Shown piece after piece: positions 45,803 to 54,354 of a stretch of 64,000 nt of DNA. Position 1 is the stretch's first letter, and every line of letters begins with the position of its first letter. The DNA lies in assembly GCA_030149525.1 (NCBI GenBank), contig JASBRJ010000288.1:1-64000 (forward strand), read 5' to 3'. Under the pieces are notes generated by a model. The model did not search any database. It saw nothing but the letters and a program-made list of their open reading frames with translations, and had not been told where the DNA came from. This DNA is from a bacterium. Its GTDB lineage: Bacteria > Vulcanimicrobiota > Xenobia > Xenobiales > JADMJV01. Made by a program: the position numbers and the translations under genes.

Positions 45803-46473
45803 TCGGCCACAACCTTTCCGTCCTTCATCCTCACCACCCGGTCGGCGCGGGCTACCACGTCGGAGCTGTGACTCACCAGAACCAAACTCGACCCCTGCTC
45901 TTTTTGCAAGGCGATCAGAAGCTCAAGAACCTGGTCGCCATTGTGGCTATCCAGGTTACCCGTAGGTTCGTCGGCAAAAATCAGCTTGGCCTGATTGATG
46001 AGGGCTCGACAGAGAGCGACCCGCTGCTTCTCACCTCCGGAGAGTTGGTGAGGAAAACTGTGAGCGCGGTCGGAGAGGCCCACCTGGTCCAGCAGTCGTT
46101 CGGCTCGACTTATCGCTTCCTGCTCCCCCGCCAACTCGGCCGGGAAAGCGACATTCTCAAGCGCCGTCATGGATGAAACGAGATGAAAGGACTGGAAAAC
46201 GAAGCCGATCTCTTTGTTGCGGAGTTCGGCTAGCTCCTGTTCACTGCTGGAGGTGACATCTCGCCCAGCTATCACAACAGAACCTGAGGTGGGCATGTCC
46301 AACCCTGAAAGGACCGTCAGCAAGGTGCTTTTCCCGCAACCGCTGGGCCCCGTCACAGCCACAAATTCGCCTGCCGCCACTTCTAAATCAACGCCTCGAA
46401 GCGCCTCCACATCGGGAGCATCTTCTCGTTGATAGGTTTTCCAAACGGCGCGAGCCTGAAGAACAGAAGTCAT
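45799..46473 (-). CDS. ybbA: ABC transporter ATPase, YbbA/LolD-like
   Basis: 224 residues. Walker A GPSGCGKSTLL, signature LSGGEKQRVALCRAL, Walker B LIFADEPTGNLD, and Q- and H-loops (GFVFQSFHL, VLVSHSSD). LolD/MacB subfamily. First gene of the ybbA-ybbP-tesA operon. The start at 46473 is separated by 98 nt from the divergent gene at 46572. Confidence 0.95.
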   Translation of the reverse strand: MTSVLQARAVWKTYQREDAPDVEALRGVDLEVAAGEFVAVTGPSGCGKSTLLTVLSGLDMPTSGSVVIAGRDVTSSSEQELAELRNKEIGFVFQSFHLVSSMTALENVAFPAELAGEQEAISRAERLLDQVGLSDRAHSFPHQLSGGEKQRVALCRALINQAKLIFADEPTGNLDSHNGDQVLELLIALQKEQGSSLVLVSHSSDVVARADRVVRMKDGKVVAD

Positions 46474-46571
46474 AATTGTTGAAACATGCTTTCCCCGCTT
46501 TGGTTACCGGCAACCGCAAAGTTGTGAAGCAGGCACATCCTCCCCCTCATTTTCCCGCCTATAATGAAATC

Positions 46572-47063
46572 ATGGCAGAAGACTCTTCAAAGAATTCCTT
46601 CTCTCGACTCGTCGGCTCAGCGCTGGGTTTGGGGAGACGCCTTGTTCGCAAATCCTACACCAGTAGAATCCATAAGCTCGGCCTGGCCGGCCCCCATACC
46701 ATCGCTCTCGACTTCACCTTCCTGGCTGACTCGACAGTGGGTCAATTCATGCTCGATGGTCGGGCTCTGAAGCTCAAACACGACGAAAAGCAGCTGGACG
46801 GAATGTATCTGGACGGACTTCTTTCTAAATACATACCCGGTCGCGGATACAAACGTCCCAGCTACTCCGAGGTGGCCCGGTGCGTGGAGAATCAAGAAAA
46901 GACCAAACCTCTGGACTTCACGAAAACATCCACAACCCAATACTGTTTCCGCTACCGTTACGATTGCGGCGCAGCGGACCTCTCCTTCTCCCTGACCGTC
47001 GACGTGGACAAAGGAGAGATTCATCTCAAAGAGAGAACAGTTGCAACCTGCTGGGACCGCTGA
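46572..47063 (+). CDS. Conserved-looking orphan protein
   Basis: 163 residues from the ATG at 46572 (MAEDSSKNSFSRLVGSAL); an upstream start at 46476 is less likely. The N-terminal part has a short amphipathic helix with basic residues (LGRRLVRKSYTSRIHKL). The rest is mixed alpha/beta and ends in a strand pair (YDCGAADLSFSLTVDVDKGE). Two Cys (CRYRYDC region). No family recognised. TATAAT at 46560-46565 is only 6 nt before the ATG; that would mean a leaderless mRNA, but no -35 fits, so it may be chance. Confidence 0.6.
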   Translation: MAEDSSKNSFSRLVGSALGLGRRLVRKSYTSRIHKLGLAGPHTIALDFTFLADSTVGQFMLDGRALKLKHDEKQLDGMYLDGLLSKYIPGRGYKRPSYSEVARCVENQEKTKPLDFTKTSTTQYCFRYRYDCGAADLSFSLTVDVDKGEIHLKERTVATCWDR

Positions 47064-47069
47064 TTCGAG

Positions 47070-47783
47070 TCACTTTCCTTCCAAAAGACCCATCTTGTAG
47101 AGACTCATTCTCAAATCATCCACTTCCGAAAAGTGAAGTGTTCGGTATCCGAGCTTCTCAGCAGCGGTCAGATTTCTCTCGTCGTCGTCGATGAGAAGGC
47201 AACGGTCCATGGTGGTCTTGGAAAGTTCCGCCGCCTTTTGGTATACCGCAGCCTCAGGCTTTCTCGCCCCAACCTTACAGGACAACACCACCGGGTTAAA
47301 GTGCTGATAAACCTCATTTTTCTGAAGCAACTTGGCATGTTCATGGATGACGTTGGAGAGAATGCCCACCGTGGCGTGACCTTTCACCCGCCGGGCAATG
47401 TCGATGACAGCCTGGTTCACAGACAGGTTGTCCTCCAGAATGCCCTCCCAAAAGCCTTTGAAGCGCCAGGCCGGAACCTCCTTTAGCCCCGCATTGGCCA
47501 TGGCTGTGCAGACGCTGTCCCAGAACTCCTCACTTTTGAGTTCTCCGCGCTCGAGGGCGGGAAGACATTGGGCGGTGACCCGATGCAGATCCTCATCCCG
47601 GCAACCAAAAATCTCCGTGCCGTACTTGAGAAAGTTGGCCATCATGGGAGCATCGATCACGACTCCCCCCACGTCGAAAAAGACCGTTCGAATGCTGCGT
47701 CTTCCCTTAAAGAGTCTTCCCACGCTGCGCTGTTCGCCAAATTCGGGGCTGAGACATTCAAGGCAATCCGCCGGAGAATGCAA
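47070..47783 (-). CDS. HAD-superfamily hydrolase
   Basis: 237 residues if started at TTG 47783; the conserved fold begins near TVFFDVGGVVI, so a later start is possible. Motif I FFDVGGVVID has the nucleophile Asp but Gly in place of the second Asp, as in many GGV-type HADs. Motif II is LSN, motif III lysine is in VGARKPEAAVY, and motif IV is LLIDDDERNLTAAE. Cap domain of the C1 helical type. Dehalogenase/phosphatase subgroup; the substrate is unknown. It is divergent from the exported protein at 47796 with only 12 nt between the annotated ends, which hints that its true start is downstream. Confidence 0.82.
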   Translation of the reverse strand: MHSPADCLECLSPEFGEQRSVGRLFKGRRSIRTVFFDVGGVVIDAPMMANFLKYGTEIFGCRDEDLHRVTAQCLPALERGELKSEEFWDSVCTAMANAGLKEVPAWRFKGFWEGILEDNLSVNQAVIDIARRVKGHATVGILSNVIHEHAKLLQKNEVYQHFNPVVLSCKVGARKPEAAVYQKAAELSKTTMDRCLLIDDDERNLTAAEKLGYRTLHFSEVDDLRMSLYKMGLLEGK

Positions 47784-47795
47784 AACAAGGCTTCT

Positions 47796-49073
47796 ATGAA
47801 AAAGACACTGGTCCTGATCTTGCTCCTCCTTTCTCAGTTAGCACTCGCTGACGACTACCTGCAGATACATTTTGAAGTGACTCAAGACAGTGACCAACCG
47901 TACCCGTTGCTGGTCACCCTGGGAGGGACCTGGCTTGAGATGGAGACCCTGGATCGCCGGGTGCGACACAACTTCCAAACCCGTAGAAGCCTGGTCGCCA
48001 CGAAAGAAGCCGTTGAAGAATTCTCGCTCTACTCGGACATAGGGTTTCGAGTAGCGGAGCTGCAGAACAGAATTCAGATCAGTGAGGCGCTCAACAAGGC
48101 AGGGGTCGAGTCTCCCGGGCAAGCTTCAGACCTTGTCAAATTCGAGAATCTGTTCGGATTGGAAGCCGCTAACGCCCCCGCTCCTCAATGGAAGGAAACG
48201 GAAGACACCTGGCAGCTCCACACCGGCGACCAACCGCTTATGGAGATCTCCAAGGCAGGCGAAAGGCTCTCTCCGGAACAGGCCACTCAACTGGCCCGTT
48301 TCGTCAGATATTACTCCGGGGGTCATCCCGACGGCCTGAAAAAACTGATAGAAACGGAGAAGATTCCCTCTGCGCTGACCCTGACTCAACGACCGGTTGC
48401 CGAGGAACGGAAGTTGGTCTTTCGCTTGGCGGGAAAAGAGACCATCAATGAGGTTCCCGAGTTTCCCAAGAAAACGCTTCCACAGAGCCGACTGGACAAA
48501 CTGGTGGCCAAAGCCGACTCACTCAGCATCAAAGAGATCGCCGACCGCCACATTCTAGTGGAGCAACAAGCTCTCGAACATCTGGAAAAGAAAGAATTTC
48601 TCAAAGCTACCCTCAAGTTTCTAGAAGCCACTCTCAACACCGGTCAGCCCATCTCTGAGGACTTTGAGGCCAATCGCGAAGATATTCTTGGCGAATCGAG
48701 GGTCTCCGTACTTCTGAAGGCTCTCAAACCGCGAGAGAAATCCAAGGTCGACGCAAGCATCAAGATATTGGAAAGCTTGAAAGAGGAGGCTGGAAAGAGC
48801 GCGCATGTGCTGACGGTCTTCCAGGGAAGCCTCTTACTTGGCGCCGACCAAAGTGAACAGGCACGAGAAAAATTGTTTGAAGCCCTGGAGGAATACCCGG
48901 CTATTTCCAGCGCCTGGAAAGATCTGGGCGAGTCCTACTATCAGGAATACCTCACCGCCGAGGCCTGGAAATGCTGGGACACGGGGCGCACCCTGAGCCC
49001 GGAAAACTCACACTACAAGAATATCGAACGTCTGGAAAAGTTGCTGGAGGTGACCTACCCGGAGTTCTTCTAG
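47796..49073 (+). CDS. Exported TPR-containing protein
   Basis: 425 residues from the ATG at 47796. Signal peptide MKKTLVLILLLLSQLALADD with probable cut after ALA. The middle is mixed; from about residue 245 helical repeats appear (QQALEHLEKKEFLKATLKFL, LLGADQSEQAREKLFEALEE, GESYYQEYLTAEAWKCWDTG) of TPR type, which usually bind proteins. No enzyme motif. It is divergent from the HAD gene. Likely periplasmic. Confidence 0.72.
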   Translation: MKKTLVLILLLLSQLALADDYLQIHFEVTQDSDQPYPLLVTLGGTWLEMETLDRRVRHNFQTRRSLVATKEAVEEFSLYSDIGFRVAELQNRIQISEALNKAGVESPGQASDLVKFENLFGLEAANAPAPQWKETEDTWQLHTGDQPLMEISKAGERLSPEQATQLARFVRYYSGGHPDGLKKLIETEKIPSALTLTQRPVAEERKLVFRLAGKETINEVPEFPKKTLPQSRLDKLVAKADSLSIKEIADRHILVEQQALEHLEKKEFLKATLKFLEATLNTGQPISEDFEANREDILGESRVSVLLKALKPREKSKVDASIKILESLKEEAGKSAHVLTVFQGSLLLGADQSEQAREKLFEALEEYPAISSAWKDLGESYYQEYLTAEAWKCWDTGRTLSPENSHYKNIERLEKLLEVTYPEFF

Positions 49074-49159
49074 CTGCTGTTAACATAGTGTTAAAACCTT
49101 GTCCCCACGGGGCTAAAAGAGTACTATTGAAGAAACTATCAATAACGGAGACATTGTCA

Positions 49160-50068
49160 ATGTTAGTCGGAAACTTTCAATCTTATATCCCTCAGAACAG
49201 CTACGGCGGTCCCCAGGCACCGGTGGGAAATCCCTATCAGAGTCAAGGCTTCAATCCGTCGTCCGGGATGAATATGATGGCTATGATGCTACAGCTTATG
49301 CAAGGCATTATGCAGCTTTCTCAAGGTTGGGGCTCCTTCGCGGGTGGAGGCTTCGGTGGCCAGCAGCAGCAACCGGTCGACTACGCGAGCATGCACTTTC
49401 CGAATCTCCAGAATTACAACCCCGGTTCGACGTCTACCGGTTACGGTGGCGGTGGTGGCGGCGGGGGTATCGGACCTTCTCTCCCCCAACCGAGCGACCC
49501 TCAAGAGTTTGCCTCCTACATTCAGGCTCAAATCGCCGGCGGTGCCCTTCAAGGGAAAACCGGCGTCGCTCAACGCGACGCCATTCCCGGATCGCGGTTC
49601 GGCCAGGTGCAAGATCCCACCATGTGGCAAGCCTCCCTGGCCAGAACTTACGCTTATCAATTCGCCGCTCAGGCTGTCGGTGCCAACCCGTTAAGCGCGC
49701 AGGGCGTTCAACAAGGGATGCAGGCCTTCTCTCAGATGAAACCCGAAGCCCAACTCTTTATGCAAGTCGCCTCCGTCTTCAAAGGCGATCTTCTCAACGG
49801 GCCCGGCTTTTACGACAACGCCGGCCTCAAGACTCTCCTTGAATCGAAAGGGCTCAATCAGTTTATCAACGACCCTCAAGTGGGCAAGACCGACGTGCAA
49901 ACCATCGGCGCCATTACTGCCGCGATCAACGCAGGCCAATTGAGTCTCAACGATGTTATCAATAGCGGTACCATCAGCGATCTCAACCGCTACCAGAATG
50001 TGATCAGCTACGTTTCCAACGGTGGATTTGCCAACGATCTGCGAAACTACGACACTGTTCCGCTGTAG
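49160..50068 (+). CDS. Met/Gln/Gly-rich orphan protein with non-Sec leader
   Basis: 302 residues from the ATG at 49160 with an ACGGAG RBS. MLVGNFQSYIPQNSYGGPQA is a polar leader without a signal peptide. A Met-rich helix (MNMMAMMLQLMQGIMQLSQG) follows, then a Gly/Gln-rich low-complexity region with a run of nine Gly. From about residue 120 there is a compact helical domain with regular LNDVINSGTISDLN-type segments. No family recognised. Its leader and lack of signal match the other proteins listed as leader-type. The preceding GTTAAAACC/TTAACATAG tract is AT-rich and probably contains its promoter. Confidence 0.65.
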   Translation: MLVGNFQSYIPQNSYGGPQAPVGNPYQSQGFNPSSGMNMMAMMLQLMQGIMQLSQGWGSFAGGGFGGQQQQPVDYASMHFPNLQNYNPGSTSTGYGGGGGGGGIGPSLPQPSDPQEFASYIQAQIAGGALQGKTGVAQRDAIPGSRFGQVQDPTMWQASLARTYAYQFAAQAVGANPLSAQGVQQGMQAFSQMKPEAQLFMQVASVFKGDLLNGPGFYDNAGLKTLLESKGLNQFINDPQVGKTDVQTIGAITAAINAGQLSLNDVINSGTISDLNRYQNVISYVSNGGFANDLRNYDTVPL

Positions 50069-50085
50069 CACCTTCTCAAGTCCGT

Positions 50086-50661
50086 CTAAGGACAGAGACC
50101 GTCCAAGAGAATAGCCATGTGGAGTTCCACCTCCGGCTCGTCCTCAATCCAGAGAAATCGCATGAAGAGATAACTCCAGATGAGTCGGGTGGCCACGTCG
50201 AGATCGATATCCGTGCGCACCTCCCCGTGGGGAATCCTGGCTTGAAGATAGTGGCTCAGAGCGGCCCGAAAGTCTACGGCTAGCTCTCCCAGTTTTTGAG
50301 CAAGACCGGGCCTTTTCCGGGACTCGCTGAACAGAAGCCAGACGATGTCCCGTCTTTGCTCCATAGTTTTCATATAGTAGGAACAGAGCTCGATCAGGAG
50401 TTCCCTCACCGGCTTATCGTGTTGAGACAAAAACTTCTGGATCTGAGGGAAGACCGAGGTTTGTCGCACAGCCGTTGCCAGAACTTCGTCTTTGGAATGA
50501 AAGTAATGGTAGAAAAGTCCATAACTGACGCCCGCGTGCTCTGCCAATTGGTGCATAGTCGTGCCGTCTACGCCCTGTTCACAAAAGAGATCCAGAGCCG
50601 ACTTCAGGAGTTGATCCTTACGCTCCTCGGGTGGGAGTCTTTTTCTTTTGCCGGGGGACAT
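50086..50661 (-). CDS. TetR-family transcriptional regulator
   Basis: 191 residues from the ATG at 50661. N-terminal HTH (QLAEHAGVSYGLFYHYFHSK) is the conserved TetR domain; the C-terminal helical half binds an unknown ligand. The upstream in-frame ATG at 50730 would add 23 residues with no clear role. It is divergent from an AraC gene with 78 nt between starts, so the two may share control of that region. Confidence 0.9.
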   Translation of the reverse strand: MSPGKRKRLPPEERKDQLLKSALDLFCEQGVDGTTMHQLAEHAGVSYGLFYHYFHSKDEVLATAVRQTSVFPQIQKFLSQHDKPVRELLIELCSYYMKTMEQRRDIVWLLFSESRKRPGLAQKLGELAVDFRAALSHYLQARIPHGEVRTDIDLDVATRLIWSYLFMRFLWIEDEPEVELHMAILLDGLCP

Positions 50662-50738
50662 AATCGTTTCCCTTCGCACGGGTGACTGGATTGCCTTTAG
50701 AGGTTTCCCTTCGGTTTTTTTGAGAAACAATTATCATT

Positions 50739-51551
50739 ATGAGCAAGGATTTTCGCAGCGTTTGGACCTTCCAGGGGCTCCCCGGCGTAGTTCTCTATGA
50801 GTCGATGATGGACAGAGAAAGAACTCTTCCCGCCCACATCCACCGCAAGGACGTTTTTCAACTTATCCTCTCCGGCGATAACGAGGTGAAGAACGAAATT
50901 TCGGGTCAGAAATATCGGCTCAGGCAAGGCACCATCTCCCTCTGCCCTTCCGGCATGGCCCTTTCGGGGAGAGCCGTTGGGCACACCCTGTCGCTGGTCG
51001 TTCCATCGAGAGGTCCGGAAGTTCGCGGGTCCGGCCAGAAGGCCAATGTGAACCAGCGAGCTGTGAAGTCTCTCTCGGCTCTTCTCCGCGATCTTGTGAA
51101 AGAGCGGTACCCTGAGGCTCAGCGGGTTCTTTTCCAGCAGGCTCAGGCCTATCTCGGCAACCTCGGACTGGCTGCTCCGTCTCCCGAGATTCAGCCAAGT
51201 CGGTCTCAGCAAGAACAGCGACTCCACCGCATTAAGACCTATATCGAAAGAGATTTCTCTCAGCAGATACAACTGGAGAGCCTGGCCGGTCAGGTGGGCT
51301 GGCACCCCCATTATATGCAAAAGTTGTTTCGAAAGAGATACGGAATCACGCCACGTAGGCTTCAAAGTCAACTCCGCTCGGAACGGGCCCTGGAGCTTCT
51401 TTCTTCAGGTCAACCTGCTGCCGAGGTTGCTCAGGCGGTTGGATTCTGCGACCAGAGCCATCTCATCCGCGTGTTCCGCCAGTTTCACGGAGTCTCACCG
51501 GGAGCCATGATGTCAAGAACGTCCAATCCTCTGAGCGCCCTATCCGTCTAG
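50739..51551 (+). CDS. AraC-family transcriptional regulator
   Basis: 270 residues. N-terminal cupin-like sensor part (HIHRKDVFQLILSGDNEVKN, YRLRQGTISLCPSG) and C-terminal double HTH (LESLAGQVGWHPHYMQKLFRKR and a second, AEVAQAVGFCDQSHLIRVFRQF). Classic AraC effector layout. It is followed 10 nt later by a methyltransferase gene on the same strand, perhaps cotranscribed. Confidence 0.92.
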   Translation: MSKDFRSVWTFQGLPGVVLYESMMDRERTLPAHIHRKDVFQLILSGDNEVKNEISGQKYRLRQGTISLCPSGMALSGRAVGHTLSLVVPSRGPEVRGSGQKANVNQRAVKSLSALLRDLVKERYPEAQRVLFQQAQAYLGNLGLAAPSPEIQPSRSQQEQRLHRIKTYIERDFSQQIQLESLAGQVGWHPHYMQKLFRKRYGITPRRLQSQLRSERALELLSSGQPAAEVAQAVGFCDQSHLIRVFRQFHGVSPGAMMSRTSNPLSALSV

Positions 51552-51561
51552 AGTAGCCCCT

Positions 51562-52248
51562 ATGAAACAACCCATGATTGAATTCGAAGGCGAACGCGCC
51601 ACCACTTATGACGAGCGATACCAGAAGATGGCACCGCTTAAAGACTGCCTCCACCTCCTGGCAGACCAGGTTTTTGCCTCCCTTCCTGAGGAGGCGAGAG
51701 TCCTTGTAGTAGCCGCTGGAACCGGAGCAGAACTGCTCTATCTGGCCGAAAGACACCCGGAATGGATCTTCACTGCCGTGGAACCCTCGAAGACTATGAT
51801 GTCCATCTGCCGGGAGAAATGCGCCCAGGCCGGAGTCGGAGAACGCGTTGAATTTCACAACGGCTATCTTCAAGATTTGCCTCAGTCTCAAGCCTATCAT
51901 GGCGCCACCAGTTTTCTGGTGTCCCACTTCTTGCTTGAGGCCGATGAACGTCGAGCGTTCTTCCGAGAAATTGCTCGCAGACTCCATCCCGGTGGGCCGC
52001 TGGTGAACGCCGACCTCACACATCTGGAAGGCGATCACCAGAATGTCATGGCACTGTGGCTCCAGACCATGACCCATTCCGGCCACACTCTCGAACAACT
52101 TCAAGAGTACGAGGCCAACCTGAAGAGGGCTGTCTCGCTGGTAAGTGATGCTGAAATGAAGGCGTTGCTGGTGGACGCCGGATTTCAGGCACCCACTCGA
52201 TTCTTGCAAACAGCGCTCATCTCAGCCTGGTCTGCCCAACGGGTCTAG
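51562..52248 (+). CDS. Class I SAM-dependent methyltransferase
   Basis: 228 residues. The SAM-binding loop VLVVAAGTGAELLYLA (motif I), acidic residue in FTAVEPSKT (motif II) and a later LHPGGPLVNADL (post-I loop) fit the Methyltransf family of small-molecule enzymes. Substrate unknown. Its stop overlaps the convergent SDR gene by 4 nt. Neighbouring AraC gene suggests that it is regulated with it. Confidence 0.82.
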   Translation: MKQPMIEFEGERATTYDERYQKMAPLKDCLHLLADQVFASLPEEARVLVVAAGTGAELLYLAERHPEWIFTAVEPSKTMMSICREKCAQAGVGERVEFHNGYLQDLPQSQAYHGATSFLVSHFLLEADERRAFFREIARRLHPGGPLVNADLTHLEGDHQNVMALWLQTMTHSGHTLEQLQEYEANLKRAVSLVSDAEMKALLVDAGFQAPTRFLQTALISAWSAQRV

Positions 52249-53027
52249 ATAACCGACTGAACCAGACCACCTTCGGCTCTCAGCGCGGCACCGTTGGTGG
52301 CTGCGCTCAAAGGGCTTGCTACATACGCCACAAGGCTTGCGATTTCCGACGGCTTGATGAGTCGACCCAGAAGCGACGAGGGTCGATGCTCGGCTACAAA
52401 GTCTCGGCCGATCTGATCCGGGGTCTTGTTGTCGGCGCCGTCTACCAGACCACTCATAAAATCGATGACATTGTCGGTTTGAGTGGGTCCGGGAAGCACA
52501 CTATTGACGGTGACGCCCGAGCCTTTTGTGAGTTGCGCCAGCCCCGAGGCGATAGAGAGCTGGGCCGACTTGGTGAAACCGTAGTGAATCATTTCTTTGG
52601 GGACCATAATTCCCGACTCACTGGAAATGAAAATCACTCGACCCCAGTCGGCTTCGAGCATTCGGGGAAAATAGTGGCGGGTAAGTCTGACACCGCTCAT
52701 AACGTTAACCTCGAAGATCTTTTGCCAGTCTTCGTCGGTGAGTTCTTGGAAGGGACTGTCCCAGTAGATTCCGAGGTTATTGACCAGGATGTCCACGTCC
52801 GGATGGGCGGCTACGGCTTTGTCCACGCCTTCGGCTGTTCCCAGATCCGCCACCAGGCCGATCGTCTTGCCGGGCAGAGCTTCCAGCGCTTTGTCCACTG
52901 TCTCCTGGGAACGACCGTTGACGATGACCTCAGCCCCCTCGGACGCAAGAGTCTCGGCGATGGCGTATCCGATACCCCCCGTCGAAGCGGAGACGAGGGC
53001 CTTTTTGTTTGTCAGTTGTAAATCCAT
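52245..53027 (-). CDS. Short-chain dehydrogenase/reductase
   Basis: 260 residues, the classical SDR length. Cofactor loop SASTGGIGYAIA, NNLG, catalytic Ser in FISSESGIMV, and Tyr/Lys in YGFTK. The first Gly-rich motif lacks one residue seen in some members but is near consensus. NADP or NAD-dependent alcohol/ketone reaction on an unknown substrate. Divergent from a LysR gene with 62 nt between, a common SDR-LysR arrangement. Confidence 0.9.
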   Translation of the reverse strand: MDLQLTNKKALVSASTGGIGYAIAETLASEGAEVIVNGRSQETVDKALEALPGKTIGLVADLGTAEGVDKAVAAHPDVDILVNNLGIYWDSPFQELTDEDWQKIFEVNVMSGVRLTRHYFPRMLEADWGRVIFISSESGIMVPKEMIHYGFTKSAQLSIASGLAQLTKGSGVTVNSVLPGPTQTDNVIDFMSGLVDGADNKTPDQIGRDFVAEHRPSSLLGRLIKPSEIASLVAYVASPLSAATNGAALRAEGGLVQSVI

Positions 53028-53089
53028 ACTCCGATCCTAGTTGATTCTGCTGAAGGGATAAATGGCATTTCAAGAAACGAATTGTTTTT

Positions 53090-53989
53090 GTGAGGAAACA
53101 ATCAATCGACCTGAATCAGATGGCTCTTTTCGCCGAAGTAGTGGAGGCAGGCAGCTTCACTGGAGCGGCCAGGAGCCTTGATGTTTCCAAGGGCTACGTG
53201 AGCAAACAGATCTCTCAGCTGGAAGAGCGACTGGGCGTGGTTCTCCTACGGCGCACCACTCGAAACCTGCGACTCACCGAAGAGGGCGAACGATTCTTAG
53301 AGTATTGCCTTGAGGTTGTAGATACTGCCGAAGAAGGTTGGCGGGTGCTGCAGAATCGGGGGCGACAGATGGCAGGACCTCTGAGAATTTCCGCCCCCAT
53401 CACCTACGGGCAACTCTTCTTGCCGGAGTTGATCCAGGCGTTCTGTCACCGCTATCCCGGAGTCACCGTGGATCTGGTATTAGACAATCGGGCGGTCGAT
53501 CTTCTGGGGGAGAACTTCGATCTCACCTTTCGTATCACCGAGAACCCACCAACGAACTATGCTCTCACCGCCCTGGGAGTCATGGAGGATGTTGTCTGCG
53601 CCGCTCCGTCGCTGTTGCAAACCTTCGACCCACCCGGCTCTCCCCAGCAGTTGAGTTCTCTTCCCTGCCTCCTGTACCTCAACCCCAATCGCCTGGCCGT
53701 GTGGTCGTTCAAGAAGCGGCGTAAGGTGGAACTGGTCGAAGTGACAGGGCAGATGGCTTTCAGTCAGCACAGCGCCCTTCTTGGCCCTCTCCTCCGTGGT
53801 CAGGGTGTCGCCAAACTGCCCGAATACTTCGTGCGGGAGTACCTCGACGATGGACGGCTCGTTCGACTTCTGGAAAGCTTTGAGTGCGGTACTATCCCCA
53901 TCTACCTGGTTCATCGCAAGCTCTCCGAGCAACCTCCACGGGTTCGGGAGTTCGTCCGATTCGCTCAGCAGTACATCCAACCCGGATAA
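53090..53989 (+). CDS. LysR-family transcriptional regulator
   Basis: 299 residues, GTG start. The N-terminal winged HTH (ALFAEVVEAGSFTGAARSLD, SKQISQLEERLGV) and the C-terminal periplasmic-binding-like effector domain (PLRISAPITYGQLFLPELIQ) match the DsdC/CrgA-like group. It probably controls the divergent SDR gene and itself from the 62-nt gap. Confidence 0.93.
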   Translation: MRKQSIDLNQMALFAEVVEAGSFTGAARSLDVSKGYVSKQISQLEERLGVVLLRRTTRNLRLTEEGERFLEYCLEVVDTAEEGWRVLQNRGRQMAGPLRISAPITYGQLFLPELIQAFCHRYPGVTVDLVLDNRAVDLLGENFDLTFRITENPPTNYALTALGVMEDVVCAAPSLLQTFDPPGSPQQLSSLPCLLYLNPNRLAVWSFKKRRKVELVEVTGQMAFSQHSALLGPLLRGQGVAKLPEYFVREYLDDGRLVRLLESFECGTIPIYLVHRKLSEQPPRVREFVRFAQQYIQPG

Positions 53990-54016
53990 TCGCCCGCCTG
54001 AGGCGAAACGGTTGTT

Positions 54017-54349
54017 ATGGAACTTAGTTATTCAACCGACCCCGACTGGTGCCCCAAGTGCAAACACCTCCCCTGTGCTTGCCAAGCCAAAAAGAAAACC
54101 ACCTTCACCACCGGCACCGGCAAGGTCAAAATGCGACGGGAAAAACGTCGAGGAAAGGACATGGTGGTAGTCTTTGAGACTCGCATGTCCAAATCCAATC
54201 TCTCGGGGCTTATCAAAGAGATCCAAAAGAGCTGCGGTGCCGGCGGCACGGTGAAAGGTGATACTATCGAGATTCAGGGCGATCACCGCGACAAGGTGGA
54301 AGAGATTCTCAAGTCACACGGCTTGAAGGTGACCCGGGCCGGGGGTTAG
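54017..54349 (+). CDS. yciH: SUI1/eIF1-like translation factor YciH
   Basis: 110 residues. After a Cys-containing start (WCPKCKHLPCACQ, two CxxC-like pairs, a probable zinc site), the C-terminal ~70 residues are the SUI1 fold (VVFETRMSKSNLSGLIKEIQ, SCGAGGTVKGDTIEIQGDHRDK). YciH binds the small ribosomal subunit and acts on initiation fidelity. The N-terminal zinc ribbon is common in bacterial members. Adjacent genes are unrelated. Confidence 0.92.
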   Translation: MELSYSTDPDWCPKCKHLPCACQAKKKTTFTTGTGKVKMRREKRRGKDMVVVFETRMSKSNLSGLIKEIQKSCGAGGTVKGDTIEIQGDHRDKVEEILKSHGLKVTRAGG

Positions 54350-54354
54350 GCCCC

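Noticed and set aside
46560-46572. Leaderless promoter for the gene at 46572
   Set aside because: TATAAT is only 6 nt before the ATG, and no -35 lies at a suitable distance. It is kept as a comment only.
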